Source: Turbatrix aceti
Taxonomy: Eukaryota; Nematoda; Chromadorea; Rhabditida; Panagrolaimidae
Length of the DNA stretch: 64,000 nt
Direction of reading: 5' to 3'
Assembly: GCA_963969345.1 (NCBI GenBank)
Contig: OZ017768.1
Location: 11,076,193-11,140,192 of the forward strand
The notes under the pieces are model-generated. The model ran no database searches, was not told the origin of the DNA, and was given only the letters and a program-made list of their open reading frames with translations. A program made the translations under genes and the position numbers. Below are positions 36,347 through 50,325 of this stretch, piece by piece (position 1 is the first letter of the stretch; each line of letters opens with the position of its first letter).

Positions 36347-36800
36347 GTTTGCATCATAAAAACTTTTGATCAAACGGTCAGACTGATGAAAAGATGTGTG
36401 GCTGGATAGCCCGGTGGTTAGAACCAAGGCACAAAATCCGGCCGGCTTTTAGATTCAGGACCGGCCGCAAAAGCCGGAAAAAAAAGACGAAACTTCATTT
36501 ATTGTGTTTTTTTAATTTAATATAAATTTACTTTTCTTTCTTGAAACAACGCAAACCTGAACAAAGCAATTTTTGTCTGAATAAATTCTGAATTTCGATA
36601 TCTGTGACAGTTTATAGCGCTGATATCGAGCACATGCTTCAATCTGACAAAGACACATTTTTTAAGTATCACTACTGCAGAGTCGTAAAATGTTGACCAG
36701 TGTATCGCTTAAAAATATTCGGCTTCGGATCGTATTTTCGATTTTTTTAGAATTATAAAAACCAAAATCCAAATAAAGCATTTCATCCATTTCATCAGGT

Positions 36801-37019
36801 TTGTTGTCCAAATGTGTACTGATACTAACCTACATCCGACGACTGACCTTGTGGATACCACAAGGAAAACGACCCGTGGGACACCCTTCCTTACGATGGG
36901 CCGATTCGCTCAACTCGGTGTTCAACAAGACGAAAAACAGACCACAGCGACGATGGGAAGAAGAAATCGCGACCAAAACGAATCGAGTTCCCTCCACTCC
37001 ACTCATGCAAACTAGCTGA
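36801..37019 (+). pseudogene. LINE retrotransposon relic, C-terminal end
   Basis: The frame reads GKRPVGHPSLRWADSLNSVF and then RPQRRWEEEIA, the typical tail of non-LTR retrotransposon reverse transcriptases (G-R/K-P-x-G-x-P-x-x-RW-x-D). No reverse transcriptase core lies nearby, so it is a 5'-truncated or decayed copy. Confidence 0.55.
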
Positions 37020-38273
37020 GCATCCAAGCAGTCGCATATTGGCATACACACGCGATTTTTCGTACGCCGCGGCCGAGCAAAAAGAGGATGGCATCTAAGC
37101 TGTTTGCTGACATAGTAAAAAAACGCGTATACGCTATAGAGGCCAGCTTGGGTGAATACTTCGTTCCAGCATGGGAAAAACGGCGTAAATACTAGGCATA
37201 AATATATCGCGTAGATGGGTGGACTTGTGATTGAATGCGTTACTTCAAAGAATGCCGGAAGTTTTAAAAAGTTGTACAAAAAGTTACATCAAAAAAGCCA
37301 AGAGTTTGACACAAAATGATCCAAAAAGAATAAAAAAGATTGACATCGAAAAAATAAAAGCTACAGTAACCGCACATAATCGTAAAAGGCCGTAGACAGA
37401 ATCAATTGTAAATGCAACTTTAAAAATAAACAAATCAGGAAAGCAGAACAATATCCCTTCAAACCGGAAAGAATCCAAAATCGTTCAAAAAAATGAAGCA
37501 CATCTGCGCATAAACATAAAATATGGCGTAAACTTTTGTAACAATGTTACCCGGTTTCCTCGGCTGCGTGCGCACTTTAGATTCGCCAGACACCAGACAC
37601 CCGCACGACACGGACGTACGCACACACAGGATATACGCCAGTGTGCGTCGACTGTATCGATCGTAACTCATGTCAGTTGTTGTTCAGTCGGTCGCTGTCG
37701 TTCATTTTTATTCTGCTTTTTTCAGTACGTTCTCGTCGTTCTCTCTTCGTCGGCCGTTTGTGCTTATTTTTGATCATCGCCTCCGCTTTTGGTGCATTCA
37801 TTGCTCCGACTGATTCTTCATCGTTGTTCGACGCTTTTTTTCACGATTTTCGACGATTTGTTGTCTTAAACGTATGTTTTTTTTGCCTGCATTGATAGTT
37901 TTGGCGTTGCATTGTTTTTGAAAGTCATTAGTTCTATGTCTACTGGACATTGATCCTGATATGTCAGTTTCTAGCTGTGGCTGATTAATCAATTTTTAGG
38001 CCTAAAAATTGTAATTTATATGTATGTATAGCGGGTTATCCTTATAGCCTTGCAATCAAGCATTTGTACTTCAACACGAAGCCTGTACATGTTTTTTTAG
38101 GATTTTCCTATTAGCTTCTTCACAGTTCTAAGGAAAGGACGAGTCTCGAGCGTATAACTCATCCCGATAGCGAGCGAGAACACTGAGACACGCAGGCTAT
38201 TAGAAAGTCAGGAGAAGTTATCTGATAAGCTTTGTCGAGAGCGCTTTACGATTTCTAAGAGATAACAGATAAC
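37020..38273 (+). promoter_or_regulatory. Upstream region and probable leader of the hnRNP A1-type gene
   Basis: The first part is featureless. From about 37560 on it becomes GC-richer with several CG and TTTTTTCAG motifs, which fits a promoter and a 5' UTR exon. No coding frame is conserved here. Confidence 0.3.
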
Positions 38274-39480
<1,207 letters not shown>

Positions 39481-40638
39481 TTGATCTCTTTCTTCTCGAC
39501 TACTTCCGACCTCTTATTTTTTTCCACTTGAATCGTTGAATTGGCCTTTGTGAGCTCATTTATGGTTGATTGAATGTATCCATTTTGTCCTTACTTTTTT
39601 TGATGTCTGTTTTTTCCATTTGTTTTTCGATTTTATTTATGCGTCTGTTGTTCGTAAAGAGGCCTGATCTATAAGTTGAAGGACGATTTTTTTTGCTCTA
39701 AATGGGACGTAAAAATGATCATGAAGCTGGTCGCAATTTGTGAGCGGCTTTATTTGATACCGCCAGTGATAACGACGCTAGTTTTGGTGGTCAGTGTTTT
39801 TATTGCTTGCTGCCTTATTATAAAAAAATTGCCACTACGGATGTTTTTGTACTTTTATTCCTCTCGTGACAACTCGTGATTCTTCAAGGAGCAAAAACCA
39901 ATAGTGCAAATAAATATTTATTATCAAAAGGGGCCAAAACATACAATGCTACACACGTTTTCTTTATTTTCTTAAATTTTTATTCTAAACTTGTTTATTA
40001 ACCCAAAGCAAAAATTTCTGATACCTCTCCAGAAAATCTGTTTTTTATACCCCAAATAAATTTATAATAATTATGAAAATTTATAAAAATTAGTTTTTTT
40101 TTTTGAAAAAAAACTGGTTGGTCACCTGAACTCGAAATATTTGGATATCCAACCCAAACCCGAATTTGAATACTGTCTGCAATCACTCATTAACAAAAAA
40201 ATGCATTGTCGTTAACGCGGGTGATTCACTCAAAATTTTTTTTTTTTAAATGAAATCGTATTTCGGATAAAGAATACTGCAAACTGACATAGATCATTAC
40301 GATTTTTTAGTTATATGTCCACAAGTTTGAAACATGCAATTGACAAGTATGGTATAAAATCTTTGACGTAAGCACGCCGACTAAAAACCATTGTTGCACA
40401 TATTGCGAAACTTTCATTCATAGTACTGCAATAATAAATACATGAAAAAAGTTTAGAACAGCAAGGAAAAAAATGTAAATCATCTAAAATTTTAATTTTA
40501 AAGATGGGCTTGCGAATTTTAAACAATCGGTACCCAAAGACATCTATCGCTGACGGCTTTCAGCGTACCTTTATTTTCATCGCTTACATTAGTATCTTCG
40601 TTAATAAAGCATATCGGAATCAGGATTGGTAAAATAAA
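39481..40638. other. AT-rich spacer after hrp-1
   Basis: 3' UTR of the upstream gene followed by spacer. No supported gene. Confidence 0.4.
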
Positions 40639-40911
40639 CAGTGTTGTCGGGTTTGGAAAATTTTCGGGTAACCCGACCCGAACCCGAAACCGAACCCGAA
40701 ATTTTCGGGTAACCCGACCCGAACCCGAACCCGAACCCGAAAATTTCGGGTTACCCGACCCGAACCCGAACCCGAACCCGAAAAATTCGGGTTACCCGAC
40801 CCGAACCCGAACCTGAACCCAAAAAATTCGGGTAACCCGACCCGAAACCCGGGATTTTCGGGTCGGGTTCGGGTCGGGTCGGGTTTCGGGTCGGGTAACC
40901 CGACAACACTG
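40639..40911. mobile_element. hAT-like MITE made of GGGTTCGGGTC repeats
   Basis: The element is 273 bp and starts CAGTGTTGTCGGGTT; its end is the complement (AACCCGACAACACTG). It has a perfect 8-bp target duplication, AAAATAAA, at 40631-40638 and 40912-40919, the hallmark of hAT insertion. The inside is about five imperfect units of 55-60 bp containing GGTAACCCGACCCGAACCCG, so most of the element is an expansion of its own end. Confidence 0.9.
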
Positions 40912-40964
40912 AAAATAAAAGCCTTGTGTTTGTAAGCAATCAAAATCAATTTATATTCGAAGAA

Positions 40965-41159
40965 ATGAAGAAATGTGTATTACCCCTACTGTTCGCAATT
41001 TTTTTATCTGTTGGACACAATTTTGCCGTTTTCAAACATAATGTCATAATTCTTTATGTTTTGCAAACTAAAAATGAATGTTCACCAGACTCTGGTCAAA
41101 ATACCGTTGGTCCTCCGTTGCTTATGGGATGCGATGTTGTTCCTGCCACAGAGGCATGA
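40965..41159 (+). CDS. Possible small secreted peptide
   Basis: A 64-residue frame begins MKKCVLPLLFAIFLSVGHNF, a good signal peptide, and ends NECSPDSGQN...GCDVVPATEA. It has two Cys in the mature part. No splice sites were needed. It could be chance, since the window is rich in hydrophobic AT-coded frames. Confidence 0.3.
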   Translation: MKKCVLPLLFAIFLSVGHNFAVFKHNVIILYVLQTKNECSPDSGQNTVGPPLLMGCDVVPATEA

Positions 41160-41319
41160 AAGTTTAGCGCGTGTCGATGAAAGCTTGTCGATGAACATGT
41201 TGCTGTCAGACAGTCACTGAAGCCTGAGAAGCCGACTTCTCATAACGCGAAATTAATTTTTCTACAATCAAGTAAATTTTTTTTGGGTTTATCGTGCAAT
41301 CGTGTTAAGTATCCAGGAA

Positions 41320-41910
41320 CATGGGCTTAAACTCAAGCATGCTGTCGCATCCTACCGAACGCGAGCTCTATCGCGCCCCTCGCTCGACCGTTCACACCCT
41401 CTCCGAGCTCGTTAGGCGCCCTATCGAGTGGGAAAGCTGCCTTATCTCGCCTCCAAATTTGAATACACAATTACCGGGATGGCTCTTTCCCTCTCTGGAT
41501 TGGTCTGTCTCCTCCCCCTGATTGTGTGTCCATAAAGGGTCAGTCTTCGACTGACCGTTCTGTTCGTTTGAGATTGAGTTTGAGTTTTACAAGTCAGTTG
41601 TTGTTGTTGCTACCATCGAATAAACTTGTGTGGTCAACTCTCAACTCGCTCTATCGCTTCGGCCTACAGCGGGTTAGGCGAAGCAATTCAATCATCCCTC
41701 GTCGACGGCAAGGCCTTTGAGCTACCCGCTTCGAGGAAACGTAGGCCTACGTCCGCGTAGGTGCCCTGAACGGAAGAGCCCATGAGCCACCGTTCAGTGA
41801 AGCCGTCCATCGCTCCCGGCCTCAGAGTCGACCGGTGAAGCATTCATCCGTCCGGCAGCGTCTAAGCACCGCGACGTCATCTTCTCCTGTCCAGTAGCCG
41901 GTCTGGCCCA
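41320..41910. other. GC-rich non-coding island, LTR-like
   Basis: About 590 bp at clearly higher GC than either flank, with no long ORF. It has a CCATAAAGGG motif near 41530, AATAAA near 41619, and short palindromes (AGTCTTCGACTGAC near 41541; CGTAGGCCTACG near 41740). TATA-like and poly(A) motifs about 90 bp apart suggest a solitary long terminal repeat, but I found no target duplication or partner. Confidence 0.3.
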
Positions 41911-43440
41911 AAAAAACGTAATATGAAAAATTCGTTCAAAATATGCCTCATTTTTCGTTTTTAGAAAAATTGACAGCCTTGTTTACACATTTTATTCAAT
42001 CTTTTTTAATAGGGAGTTGGACTCGGGGGAAATTTGATTTTAACAGTAGTTACATAGTCGTGAGTGTGAAGTACGGTGGCAGAACGCTCATTAATCTGAT
42101 CATCATTTTTTTAATAATGGTTTTATTGTTGCCGTAAATATTACTACGCCGGCTTGACTAGCAAAGTTTGTAAACAAAGTAAGTTTCAGCAGAATGCCCG
42201 TCCCCGGTTCGACACAATCAAAATAATTTGTTCGTGGTTCCATAATTACCAAATTGGCGTTACAAACACAAGCTGCGTTTTTGTCGAAAGATTTGGAGTT
42301 CGACAAATCTTTTTTACACTTTCAAAAATTTCGAGCCAAAATGCTCCCCCCCCCCTCCAAAAAAAGTCTAATTCCACAATATATTGATTTAAAAAATTTC
42401 AGCAGATATACAGAATCCGATTTTTTTCTCCTACGGTTGATTATAATAACCCCCCAAATGTAATCACCGTTTCTTTTGATTCAGAAATATTTGTGAATTG
42501 GTTTCACATCTAATATTTGCAAGAGAGCAGATATTATCTGCCGATCGTCATTTCCACTGGATGACTCATACTTTATCAAGATCGAGTGACGTGATGTGAT
42601 GCCTTCCTCTACTCTTTGCTCGTTTTTTTTCTCGCCGATAACAAATACAAGGTGATTTTTTTCGATCTCCGTACATGTCAAAAAACCGGCTGCCTGCACG
42701 CTGAAGTTAAACAAAAACGTGGAAAAGAGAAAGATGCATCTGCAAGTTTGAAATGACGCCGGTTGACCTCTGGTGATGAGTGGCATTTGATTTTTTTTGC
42801 GATGAGTCACAATGTTCTCTAACAGGCGTGACATGATAAACATCAAGCAAGATATATAGTTTTTCTTTAGACCGTTTCTGAAATTGCTGAGAGGAAAAAA
42901 ACAAATTGCTTTGAAGTTTAAAATTGAGCTTTTTTCAGTTTAAAAACTAATTTATCTGTATGAATGATATTGCATTTTTACATGATTTCAAAGCAGTAAT
43001 CCTAAAAAGTAGCATTCTTTCAATAGTTTGCATTTTTATTTTTCATTTTTTGTTTTATTGATTTTTTGTTTTACCTTGATCAACAAGACAAAACAAACAA
43101 GTGTTTTCTTCAAACAAGTGTTTTTTGCACCCTATCATGTGACATTACTTTAAGGACGCTGCTACATCATTTTCTTGCTCCAAGTAGGCGTCGAAAATAT
43201 GTATTTTTGGCTAAAAAAAATATAAAAAATATTTTCTGCTCATCCCCCAATTTTTCTTACGCAATGTTAAAAATACCCTGTAATTTTTGTCGTGTTGACG
43301 TTATCAGTTAGCATTGGTGCACCGCTTATAAATTTTATGGTTTTTTATGAACACAAGTAACGACTCTTAGTAACGTGTCAATTATGTAAAGTTTGAGAGT
43401 TCACAGAAGCGTTCTTATGAAAAAAGGTCAGACATCGATA
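41911..43440. other. Spacer with one doubtful minus-strand ORF
   Basis: Mostly AT-rich. A minus-strand frame at about 42786-42481 would encode some 100 residues with a hydrophobic, secretion-like N-terminus (CIFLFSTFLFNFSVQAAGFL). It lacks splice or family support, so I do not call it a gene. Confidence 0.3.
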
Positions 43441-43445
43441 CATTT

Positions 43446-43643
43446 GGATTGCACTATGGAGAAGACCCCAGTGTTCAGAGGGCTGGAACAGTTCCTCAAA
43501 AAAGCGATTTTGAAAATAACGCTAACGGTTTAAACGCAAATAATCAAGCCGAAGGAATTGTTCCCCCGACAATCAGCAGGGTGAAAACTGAATCAGCAAA
43601 AAAGTGCGGCCCGCAAATATGTCATTTGTTCCTCATGCCTTAA
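43446..43643 (+). pseudogene. Broken copy of the short acidic protein family
   Basis: The frame reads HYGEDPSVQRAGTVPQKSDF followed by an Asn-rich stretch, and aligns well with the gene at 45681 (YGEYSEDPSVEIRKEVP, then Asn/Gln-rich). It has no ATG in frame. The nearest ATG after an acceptor-like TTCACAG (43417) is in another frame. So it is probably a frameshifted pseudogene, unless an upstream exon supplies the start. Confidence 0.5.
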
Positions 43644-44481
43644 TTTCCTACGTATTTATAACGTTCAGAAAAAATATAAATGAATAACGCTTAACCAAAT
43701 ATTGTGATAATTGATTAACTGCAAGGTATTCAGAAAGCTTATGAGATGAATCGGGCTTTAATCTTCAACAGGGTAGACGTCTACCTCTGTCGACGGTAGT
43801 TATGAAATCCAAAATTTTATTTATGGCACTGTGATCAATGGCATATGTAGGTATCATTGTGTGTTTTTAGAACTCTTTTAAAAGTTAGAACTCCAAAATT
43901 ATTGAGGAGTATTATTTTTAGCAAGCCTTGCTTTTTCACATTGGCGTCCAAGAATCTTCTTCACATTGACGTCTACTCACAAAAAAATTTGTTCTGTCAG
44001 TTTTTTATGCAGACTAGATCGTATCGAACACTGATTTGAGGGGCAAAGGAAGGAGTGACTCATTTCATTTCGTTGGTAACGCTCCACCTTTTTCGTACGC
44101 GCATAAAAAGAAACCTTGTTCTTTTTAATATTGCAAGGGTTAGTGGATTTGTGTAAAGTCAAATTTACTCCCAGTCTTAAAAATCTTGAATATTTGGATA
44201 ACAATTGGTAATTCAAGTTTTTTTATTATGTAAAAAAAGTAAACAATGAAAAAAACAACTTTTATGTAAAAGTAAAAAAAAACAATTTTGTGACAAAAAT
44301 TACTTTTTTGGATACATTTTTTTACAGCTTTTTGTGTACTAACCCCTACTTTTTACACGCAACTGATTATTTTGCTTCGCAAGAATGATTTTTGTAGTCT
44401 CCGCGTTGTTATAACTGATAAAAGAAAAAGTGCAATGTAAACGTTTTTACAATTGTAGGACGCTTGATTTTCACCAGCAAC

Positions 44482-44619
44482 ATGATTTTTGGCGGTGTTT
44501 TTGGCTACTCGGCAGGATTCAACAACATCACAGAAAGCCATTTCTCATTCTCCGGAGACATCAACGAAAGTCGCGGACAGGTGCCAACGTGGGCTCAACT
44601 GGAACGATTCTGTTTGTAA
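44482..44619 (+). CDS. Short protein, possible distant member of the acidic cluster
   Basis: A 45-residue frame starts MIFGGVFGYSAGFNNITESH and ends GDINESRGQVPTWAQLERF plus CL. An acceptor (CAATTGTAG) ends at 44458, exactly 23 nt before the ATG, the same distance as in the genes at 45681 and 50349. AATAAA is at 44807. The stretch ESRGQVP loosely matches EIRKEVP of the 45681 gene, but overall it is more hydrophobic. Low confidence that it belongs to the same family. Confidence 0.35.
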   Translation: MIFGGVFGYSAGFNNITESHFSFSGDINESRGQVPTWAQLERFCL

Positions 44620-45210
44620 ATTTATACAACTTGTGAATCAGCCATGTAAAGACGATGTTCATTTTTTTTGTCCCTAATGAATTTTGTACTAATGTTACTG
44701 CGATGCTTTACTCACCCCTTGTGGCAGATATTTGTAACTAGCACCCGATATTCAATGATTTACTGAATTGTAACTCTTTTAAATCGGTATTTATATTAGT
44801 TATAAAAATAAATGTAAATTTTTGATGATGTACTAAATATAAGTCACAAATGTGAAAAAAGACAGAACAGACAAATAATACAACAATCTAAATCTTGGCA
44901 TCCGCCTTACAGAAAATATTCAAGCATGATTTGCCTAAATGTTTATTTTTTTTGTTTTTGATTGTTTAATTTAAATTCTGTTAACATTTAAATTTAATTT
45001 AAAGAAAAACAAAAAGATTTTTAGTATTTATCGTGGCAAAGCAACTGTAAAATTTTATGCAAAAAATAGTATGATACGTCGTTTGTGAGTCAAAACAGTG
45101 ACAAATAATTGTACGTGTAGATAAAAAAACAATACATTTGGATACATTTGGTATTTTATATATTTATTTACTTTCGTTTTCAATGGTTGGTCTAATGATA
45201 ACTAACCACG

Positions 45211-45324
<114 letters not shown>

Positions 45325-45680
45325 AATTTTGTAACAATAGTTTTTTTTATCATGTTTGATATCTTCTGGATCTCAGTTTCCTTGATTTGGGGGGGGGGGG
45401 GTAAAATGTGACTAAAAAAAGGCGCGGCTTTTTTCGATATTTTGTTCCGCCTTTTTCTTCTTTAGAATTCGTATAAAAGGACCTTTTGAAAAGGTTTTTG
45501 TAATCAAGTGACCCTTTGAAGCTCAAAAAGCTTTTGTATGTTTTTTCTGCCTTCTGTGTTGTGTCTCTGTATCTTTGGTGCAACTTTTCGTTTCCCAAGA
45601 AAGATATAGTGTTGTGTCTCTTGGGAACGAAAAATACATATAACGTTTTTGTTTCAGTAATATTTGACTTCGAAAACAAA

Positions 45681-45863
45681 ATGTTTTCAAACACTGAACC
45701 ATATGGAGAGTACAGCGAAGACCCCAGCGTCGAAATCAGAAAGGAAGTTCCTAAAGCGTCGGATTATGGTTTCAAGGACGACGGCCAGCAGAATCAAGGT
45801 GTCATTCCTCAAAACCAACAGACAAACAACAGCGTCCAAAATGCTAACAATGGGACAGTCTGA
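45681..45863 (+). CDS. Short acidic disordered protein, family type member
   Basis: The single exon encodes 60 residues with no signal peptide or membrane segment: MFSNTEPYGEYSEDPSVEIR, KEVPKASDYGFKDDG, then a Gln/Asn-rich tail. The acceptor TTTTTGTTTCAG ends at 45657, exactly 23 nt before the ATG, which suits spliced-leader addition or a leader intron. AATAAA is at 45972. The block EDPSVE.RKEVP is shared with 47230 at the DNA level, and YGEYS-DPS with 50349. The protein is low in hydrophobic residues and very probably disordered. I know of no named family; function unknown. Confidence 0.6.
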   Translation: MFSNTEPYGEYSEDPSVEIRKEVPKASDYGFKDDGQQNQGVIPQNQQTNNSVQNANNGTV

Positions 45864-47229
45864 AAAGTTACCGTCTGAATTATTCCATGTAAACAATGTT
45901 ATTTTTGATTTTTATCATTTCTTATTTAATTTTTTTTCATGTTTGCTGTGATATCAAAATTTGTGAAAATGAATAAACAACTGTCAGTGATTGTACTGTT
46001 GATAATCGATCAATTTGTAATAAAATATCAAGGTAAAAATGTTAGAATCGCACAAAAAGTGTTTTTTTACATGGCCCAACGTGCACCAACACATTTTTAT
46101 TTCTTTTTATTTAAAAAAAACACATTTTTCTAATTTGTTTAAAAAATTTAAAAAGAAACATTTTTTTGCAAAATGTATACAAATGTATACATACATATGT
46201 ATATTTATATGAACAGACTCGATATCTGTAGTTCCGAACTGTACATTCTTATATTTTTGTATTTATAATTACTAAACGTGTTTTATCTTACAAAAAAATG
46301 ATTATAGAAAAATGACTGACATCTAACTCTAATGCAAGTAAAAAATCTAAGAAAACACAAAGAAATGAAATTGATGATAAAAGAATTAAAAGCACTGTTT
46401 CAAGGAAAGTAAAATCAAATTGTTTACGTCAAAAAAAATAAAAACTTCAATGCATGACTTTTTGAATCTAGTGTGCTTTTGGTACATTTGACAAATGGAA
46501 TTGGCAATTGAAGAGTGATAACAATTTATTGCATGTTCAAATATTTGATGTGCAGCAGAACATACAGATGATGAAGCAGAATTTATTGTTCCTGGATGAA
46601 TACAGAGTATCAAGTACAGTGGTGACAGAACCTGCGACTAAAAAAATGTTGGTTCTTTTTTTCAAGTTGATAAACTTTCAATTTCATTGATAAGATGTAC
46701 AGTATGTATACGTAGATGAGAAAAGCAAGAAAGCGTAACTTACCTACATATGTATGTAAAGCTCCGCCTTTTTATCATTTAAAACGCATAAATAGGTTTT
46801 CTCAACTCCGCTCTAACCACGAACTATCTCTCTCCCAATCTAGCTGCGCACTCTGGGGGCAGTAGCGCAAACATGCCTCAGGATTTCACGACTTTCTGAC
46901 TCCGAAGTCCACGTCGACATCCGTCGACAGAGGTAAACGTCCCATGGAATCGCATTATGATATATTGTATGTGTGTATGTAATGTGGTTGAGAAGGACGG
47001 TAAATTTAAAAAAAGGCTTTTTAGAAGATTTTTAGTCAAATTGACTTGCGATCTTCGGCTCTGATTTCACGTATAAAACATCAAAATTAATTCATTCATA
47101 ACAGGCTGTTTTTTGTTTAAAAACAAAAAATAGAAATTCTTCGTGTTTGGTTTCTTTTTTTGGCATTAAAACGCTTTTGTGTACTGCGAAGTTGAAGATT
47201 TTTTGTTTCAGCATTGACACTGCGAAAAA

Positions 47230-47361
47230 ATGGACGATATTCCATTCTGCGAGGAAACCAGCGTCGAAAAAAGAAAGGAAGTTCCAACTCAGACAGAAAT
47301 GGAAAACACCGTCGCCGGCCAACAAGATCAAGCTGCCAACGAAAACGGCAACAATCCTTAA
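47230..47361 (+). CDS. Short acidic disordered protein
   Basis: A 43-residue frame: MDDIPFCEETSVEKRKEVPT followed by a Gln/Glu/Asn-rich tail ending GNNP. The acceptor TTTTGTTTCAG lies 18 nt before the ATG and AATAAA about 75 nt after the stop. The DNA around ACCAGCGTCGAAA and AAAGGAAGTTCC is nearly identical to the gene at 45681, so the two are paralogues. It lacks the YGEYS part. Function unknown. Confidence 0.55.
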   Translation: MDDIPFCEETSVEKRKEVPTQTEMENTVAGQQDQAANENGNNP

Positions 47362-48153
47362 AATTCATACAATCAGCAAAACAAAACTGTTTTATTTAGC
47401 TTTTTGTATCACCTTTTTTTTTAAATTTGTGTAAAAAATAAATAAAAGAAATCAAGATAAATTCCGCTAGTATGTTTCAAATTTAGATTTAAAGACCTTG
47501 ACAATTAAAGATACATATTTGCGATACAATTCGAACAATTTTTGAATTAAAAATTTTCAAACTAAAATTTAAATAAAACGTAAGTTTTTTGACAAATCTT
47601 AAATTTTACACGCAATTGATAATCACTACTGTTAGTAGGAAGTTTATACATATCAATGTAACAAAGACAAGCATTCTAAGCTAAATTTCTGGGTCTCTAG
47701 GCTGCAGTAATACAGAGTCCGACAATCAACAACAAAAACAAAAAACAATAGGCAAATGGTAATCAACTTTGAAATTTGCCAAGCCTTCAAAAAATCATTA
47801 ACGTCAGAAAAAATAAAATAAACACAATGTTTTAAATTTATGAGTAATCAGAACAGACAAAAAAAGTATCATGAATAATTGCTGTGGGACAGCGATCAAT
47901 GCGATCTACAACCGTTTTTCAGATATTTGTGTCATAAATAACTCATCATCACTCATTGTGCAAATATTTGTCTGTTTCTTTATCATTTGATATGCCATTT
48001 GGAAAAGATTGAGTTTATGATTGATATTGATTTTCATATTGGCATTGACGGGCTGTCAAACGTACCTGACTTCTAGTCAATTGTTGTTTTTTTTCAATTG
48101 GAGAAAATTCAGTTCCGTTTGTCTTCGTTCTAAATGTTATTCAATATCGCGTT

Positions 48154-49140
48154 GGAAAGTGTCAGGGTTCATTTTGGAATTTCTTCACGAAACTTTGCCA
48201 AAAGTTTGATTTTACTATGAGAAGTTAATACTGAAAAATTCAGTTGCACCGCTCATGATCTGACAGAGTTCAAGGTGTTGCAAATCGTGTACTTTACACG
48301 CACGCACGACACGAAGCTATTAGGCGACGTCGTGTCGTGTAGCTTTGAATTTTCCTACACGACACGATCGTCGTGTGCTACACGACGTCGCCTCGTGCGA
48401 TCGTGTAGCTGTTACACGACACGACACGGCGTGCCGCTTTTCGACAGCCAAATTATGTAAAATTTGTCAATTTTTTACTTCTTTTTTTTATTGTATAAAA
48501 AAATGTTCCACGTGTTATCATTCTGATCGAAATTTTGCCTTGAAACCTTCCTAAACGTCGTGTCGTGTAGCTCGCCTCGTGTCGTCGTGTAGCTTTCAAA
48601 CCTACACGACAGGCGACGTCGTGTAGTACACGACATCGCCTCCTACACGACATCAAAATCTTACACGAGTTCAAATTAACATTTTTGCGCTACACATAAT
48701 GCAACACCTTGACAGAGTTACGGTAGTCGAAAATCACGTTTTTGCCATTTTTGACGATTTTTGGCACGTTCTAGCTAACAAAGAACATTACTTTCAAAAT
48801 CAGGGTGTGCATCAATCGACGTAGTTTTGCATGGACAATCAGATAAAATTATAAAAATTTAGGTTTGCCACCTTAAAAAATGCCGAAATTTGCATTTGAA
48901 AAGAGGTCACAATGCCAACATTGGTTCGGCATTTTTCAAGGTCACGACCCTACGTTATTATATTTTTAACTGATTCTCCATAAAAAAATACGTTGACTGA
49001 TACACCACGTGGTTCTGAAAATGCCGTAGTTGTATAGCTAGAACGTGCCAAAAATCGTCAAAAATGGCAAAAACGTGATTTTCGACTACCGTAACTCTGT
49101 CAGATCATGAGCGGTGCAACTGAATTTTTCAGTATAAACT
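48154..49140. mobile_element. Foldback element, truncated copy, with a nested MITE
   Basis: Outside the insertion at 48271-48711, this matches the complete element at 61235-61848, but its centre lies in the other orientation; the arms are palindromic, so they read the same both ways. It begins GGAAAGTGTCAGGGTTC and breaks off after TTTTTCAGTATAAACT, about 90 bp short of the expected end. Confidence 0.85.
48271..48711. mobile_element. hAT-like MITE with CGTGTCGTGTAG arrays
   Basis: The element is 441 bp with ends CAAGGTGTTGCA and its complement, and a perfect 8-bp target duplication ACAGAGTT (48263-48270 and 48712-48719). The same site is present once, uninterrupted, at 61347-61354 in the sister foldback copy, which proves the insertion. 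Inside are arrays of TACACGACGTCG in both orientations. Confidence 0.92.
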
Positions 49141-50325
49141 GACAATCAGCTATATTCATGGTGCGTCTATAGTGAATTAATAAATTAAGCGCTCTCAGTT
49201 GTTAATTCTGAGAGCGTTAATAAATTAATTGTGAAATTTTATTGTGAAAAATTTTTGGTTGCAGCAGGTTGCCGAGGACTAAGATTGGCAAAATCTGTGA
49301 GACGAACTCTTGAAGGATTCTTTGAGGCCAGCCATAAATTAAGCAAAAACAAATATAGTTTTTGTTTCAACGCAAAACCGTTCTTTGGCTTCTGCACGCG
49401 TATAACAATTTTTTTGGTATGCATGCTCACCTGATTTGCCAATTGATAAGCAACGCCGTTTTTTTACTGAAAAAAACAGCGCTCATTAATTAATGCATTG
49501 TTGTTTTCGTGCACATTTGTATTTATTTTAACCCTGGATACTGACCGAATTCTAATCTTTATTTGAAAAAATGCCTTGAACGATATTCAAAAAAATCTTC
49601 GGAACGTTTTTCGGTCACCAAACTTGACCTGCAACTCCTACTATCTCAACTCACCGGCTTTGCGGTTTTAAATTGTTATCAAGATAAATACCTCGGCGCC
49701 ATGCGTAATCGTCACCATATCAGTTTGGTATTTTTCTGTGTTTTTTGCTTTTCAGCTGATAAAAAAATTAAAGAAAACATTCCCCTACTTACTAGTGAAT
49801 TTTGCGTTGCGCGTGTAAAGTTCCAAAGTTTATATTTTTTGAAGAAAAAAAAGTGTTTTAATACATTGTGGAATCTAATATCAAAACTAATATTGTTATT
49901 AAATAAAACGAAAATTTTTTTTTATATGTACAGTTTTTTCAGGTTCGAATTTTTTATTCTAAGAAATTTTGTTGACTGAAATACCTTACTAATTTTTGGT
50001 CAAATTGTGACAAAAATATGTAAATTAAGTGTCACGATGTTTGTAATACTATAAATTAATCAATCATTTACACTTTCTTGTACAAGTACATATTTACAGA
50101 AGTTAGATCATTTGATGTATTTTCCGTACGAAGGGAAGGGCGTCAATTGTAACGGCACAAAACTGATTTTTCTTCTGTGACATTAAATTAATAAATCGTC
50201 GGGAAAAAATTGCTATTCTGCATTTCAGTTTCTTTTTCCCTTTCTGTACGTCCATCGCGTTCATCGGAACGACGTGAATTGATACACTTTGCATTGTCAC
50301 CTGTGCTTTTATTATTTTTTTCCAG
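49141..50325. other. Spacer without a supported gene
   Basis: AT-rich DNA between the foldback copy and the next short acidic gene. Frames near 49231 and 49563 are long by chance in homopolymer-rich sequence and have no family features. Confidence 0.4.

Noticed and set aside
36405..36480. tRNA-like GGATAGCCCGGTGGTTAGAA segment
   Set aside because: It has a fair A box, but I could not fold a cloverleaf or find a proper B box. At most it is a fragment of a tRNA-derived repeat.
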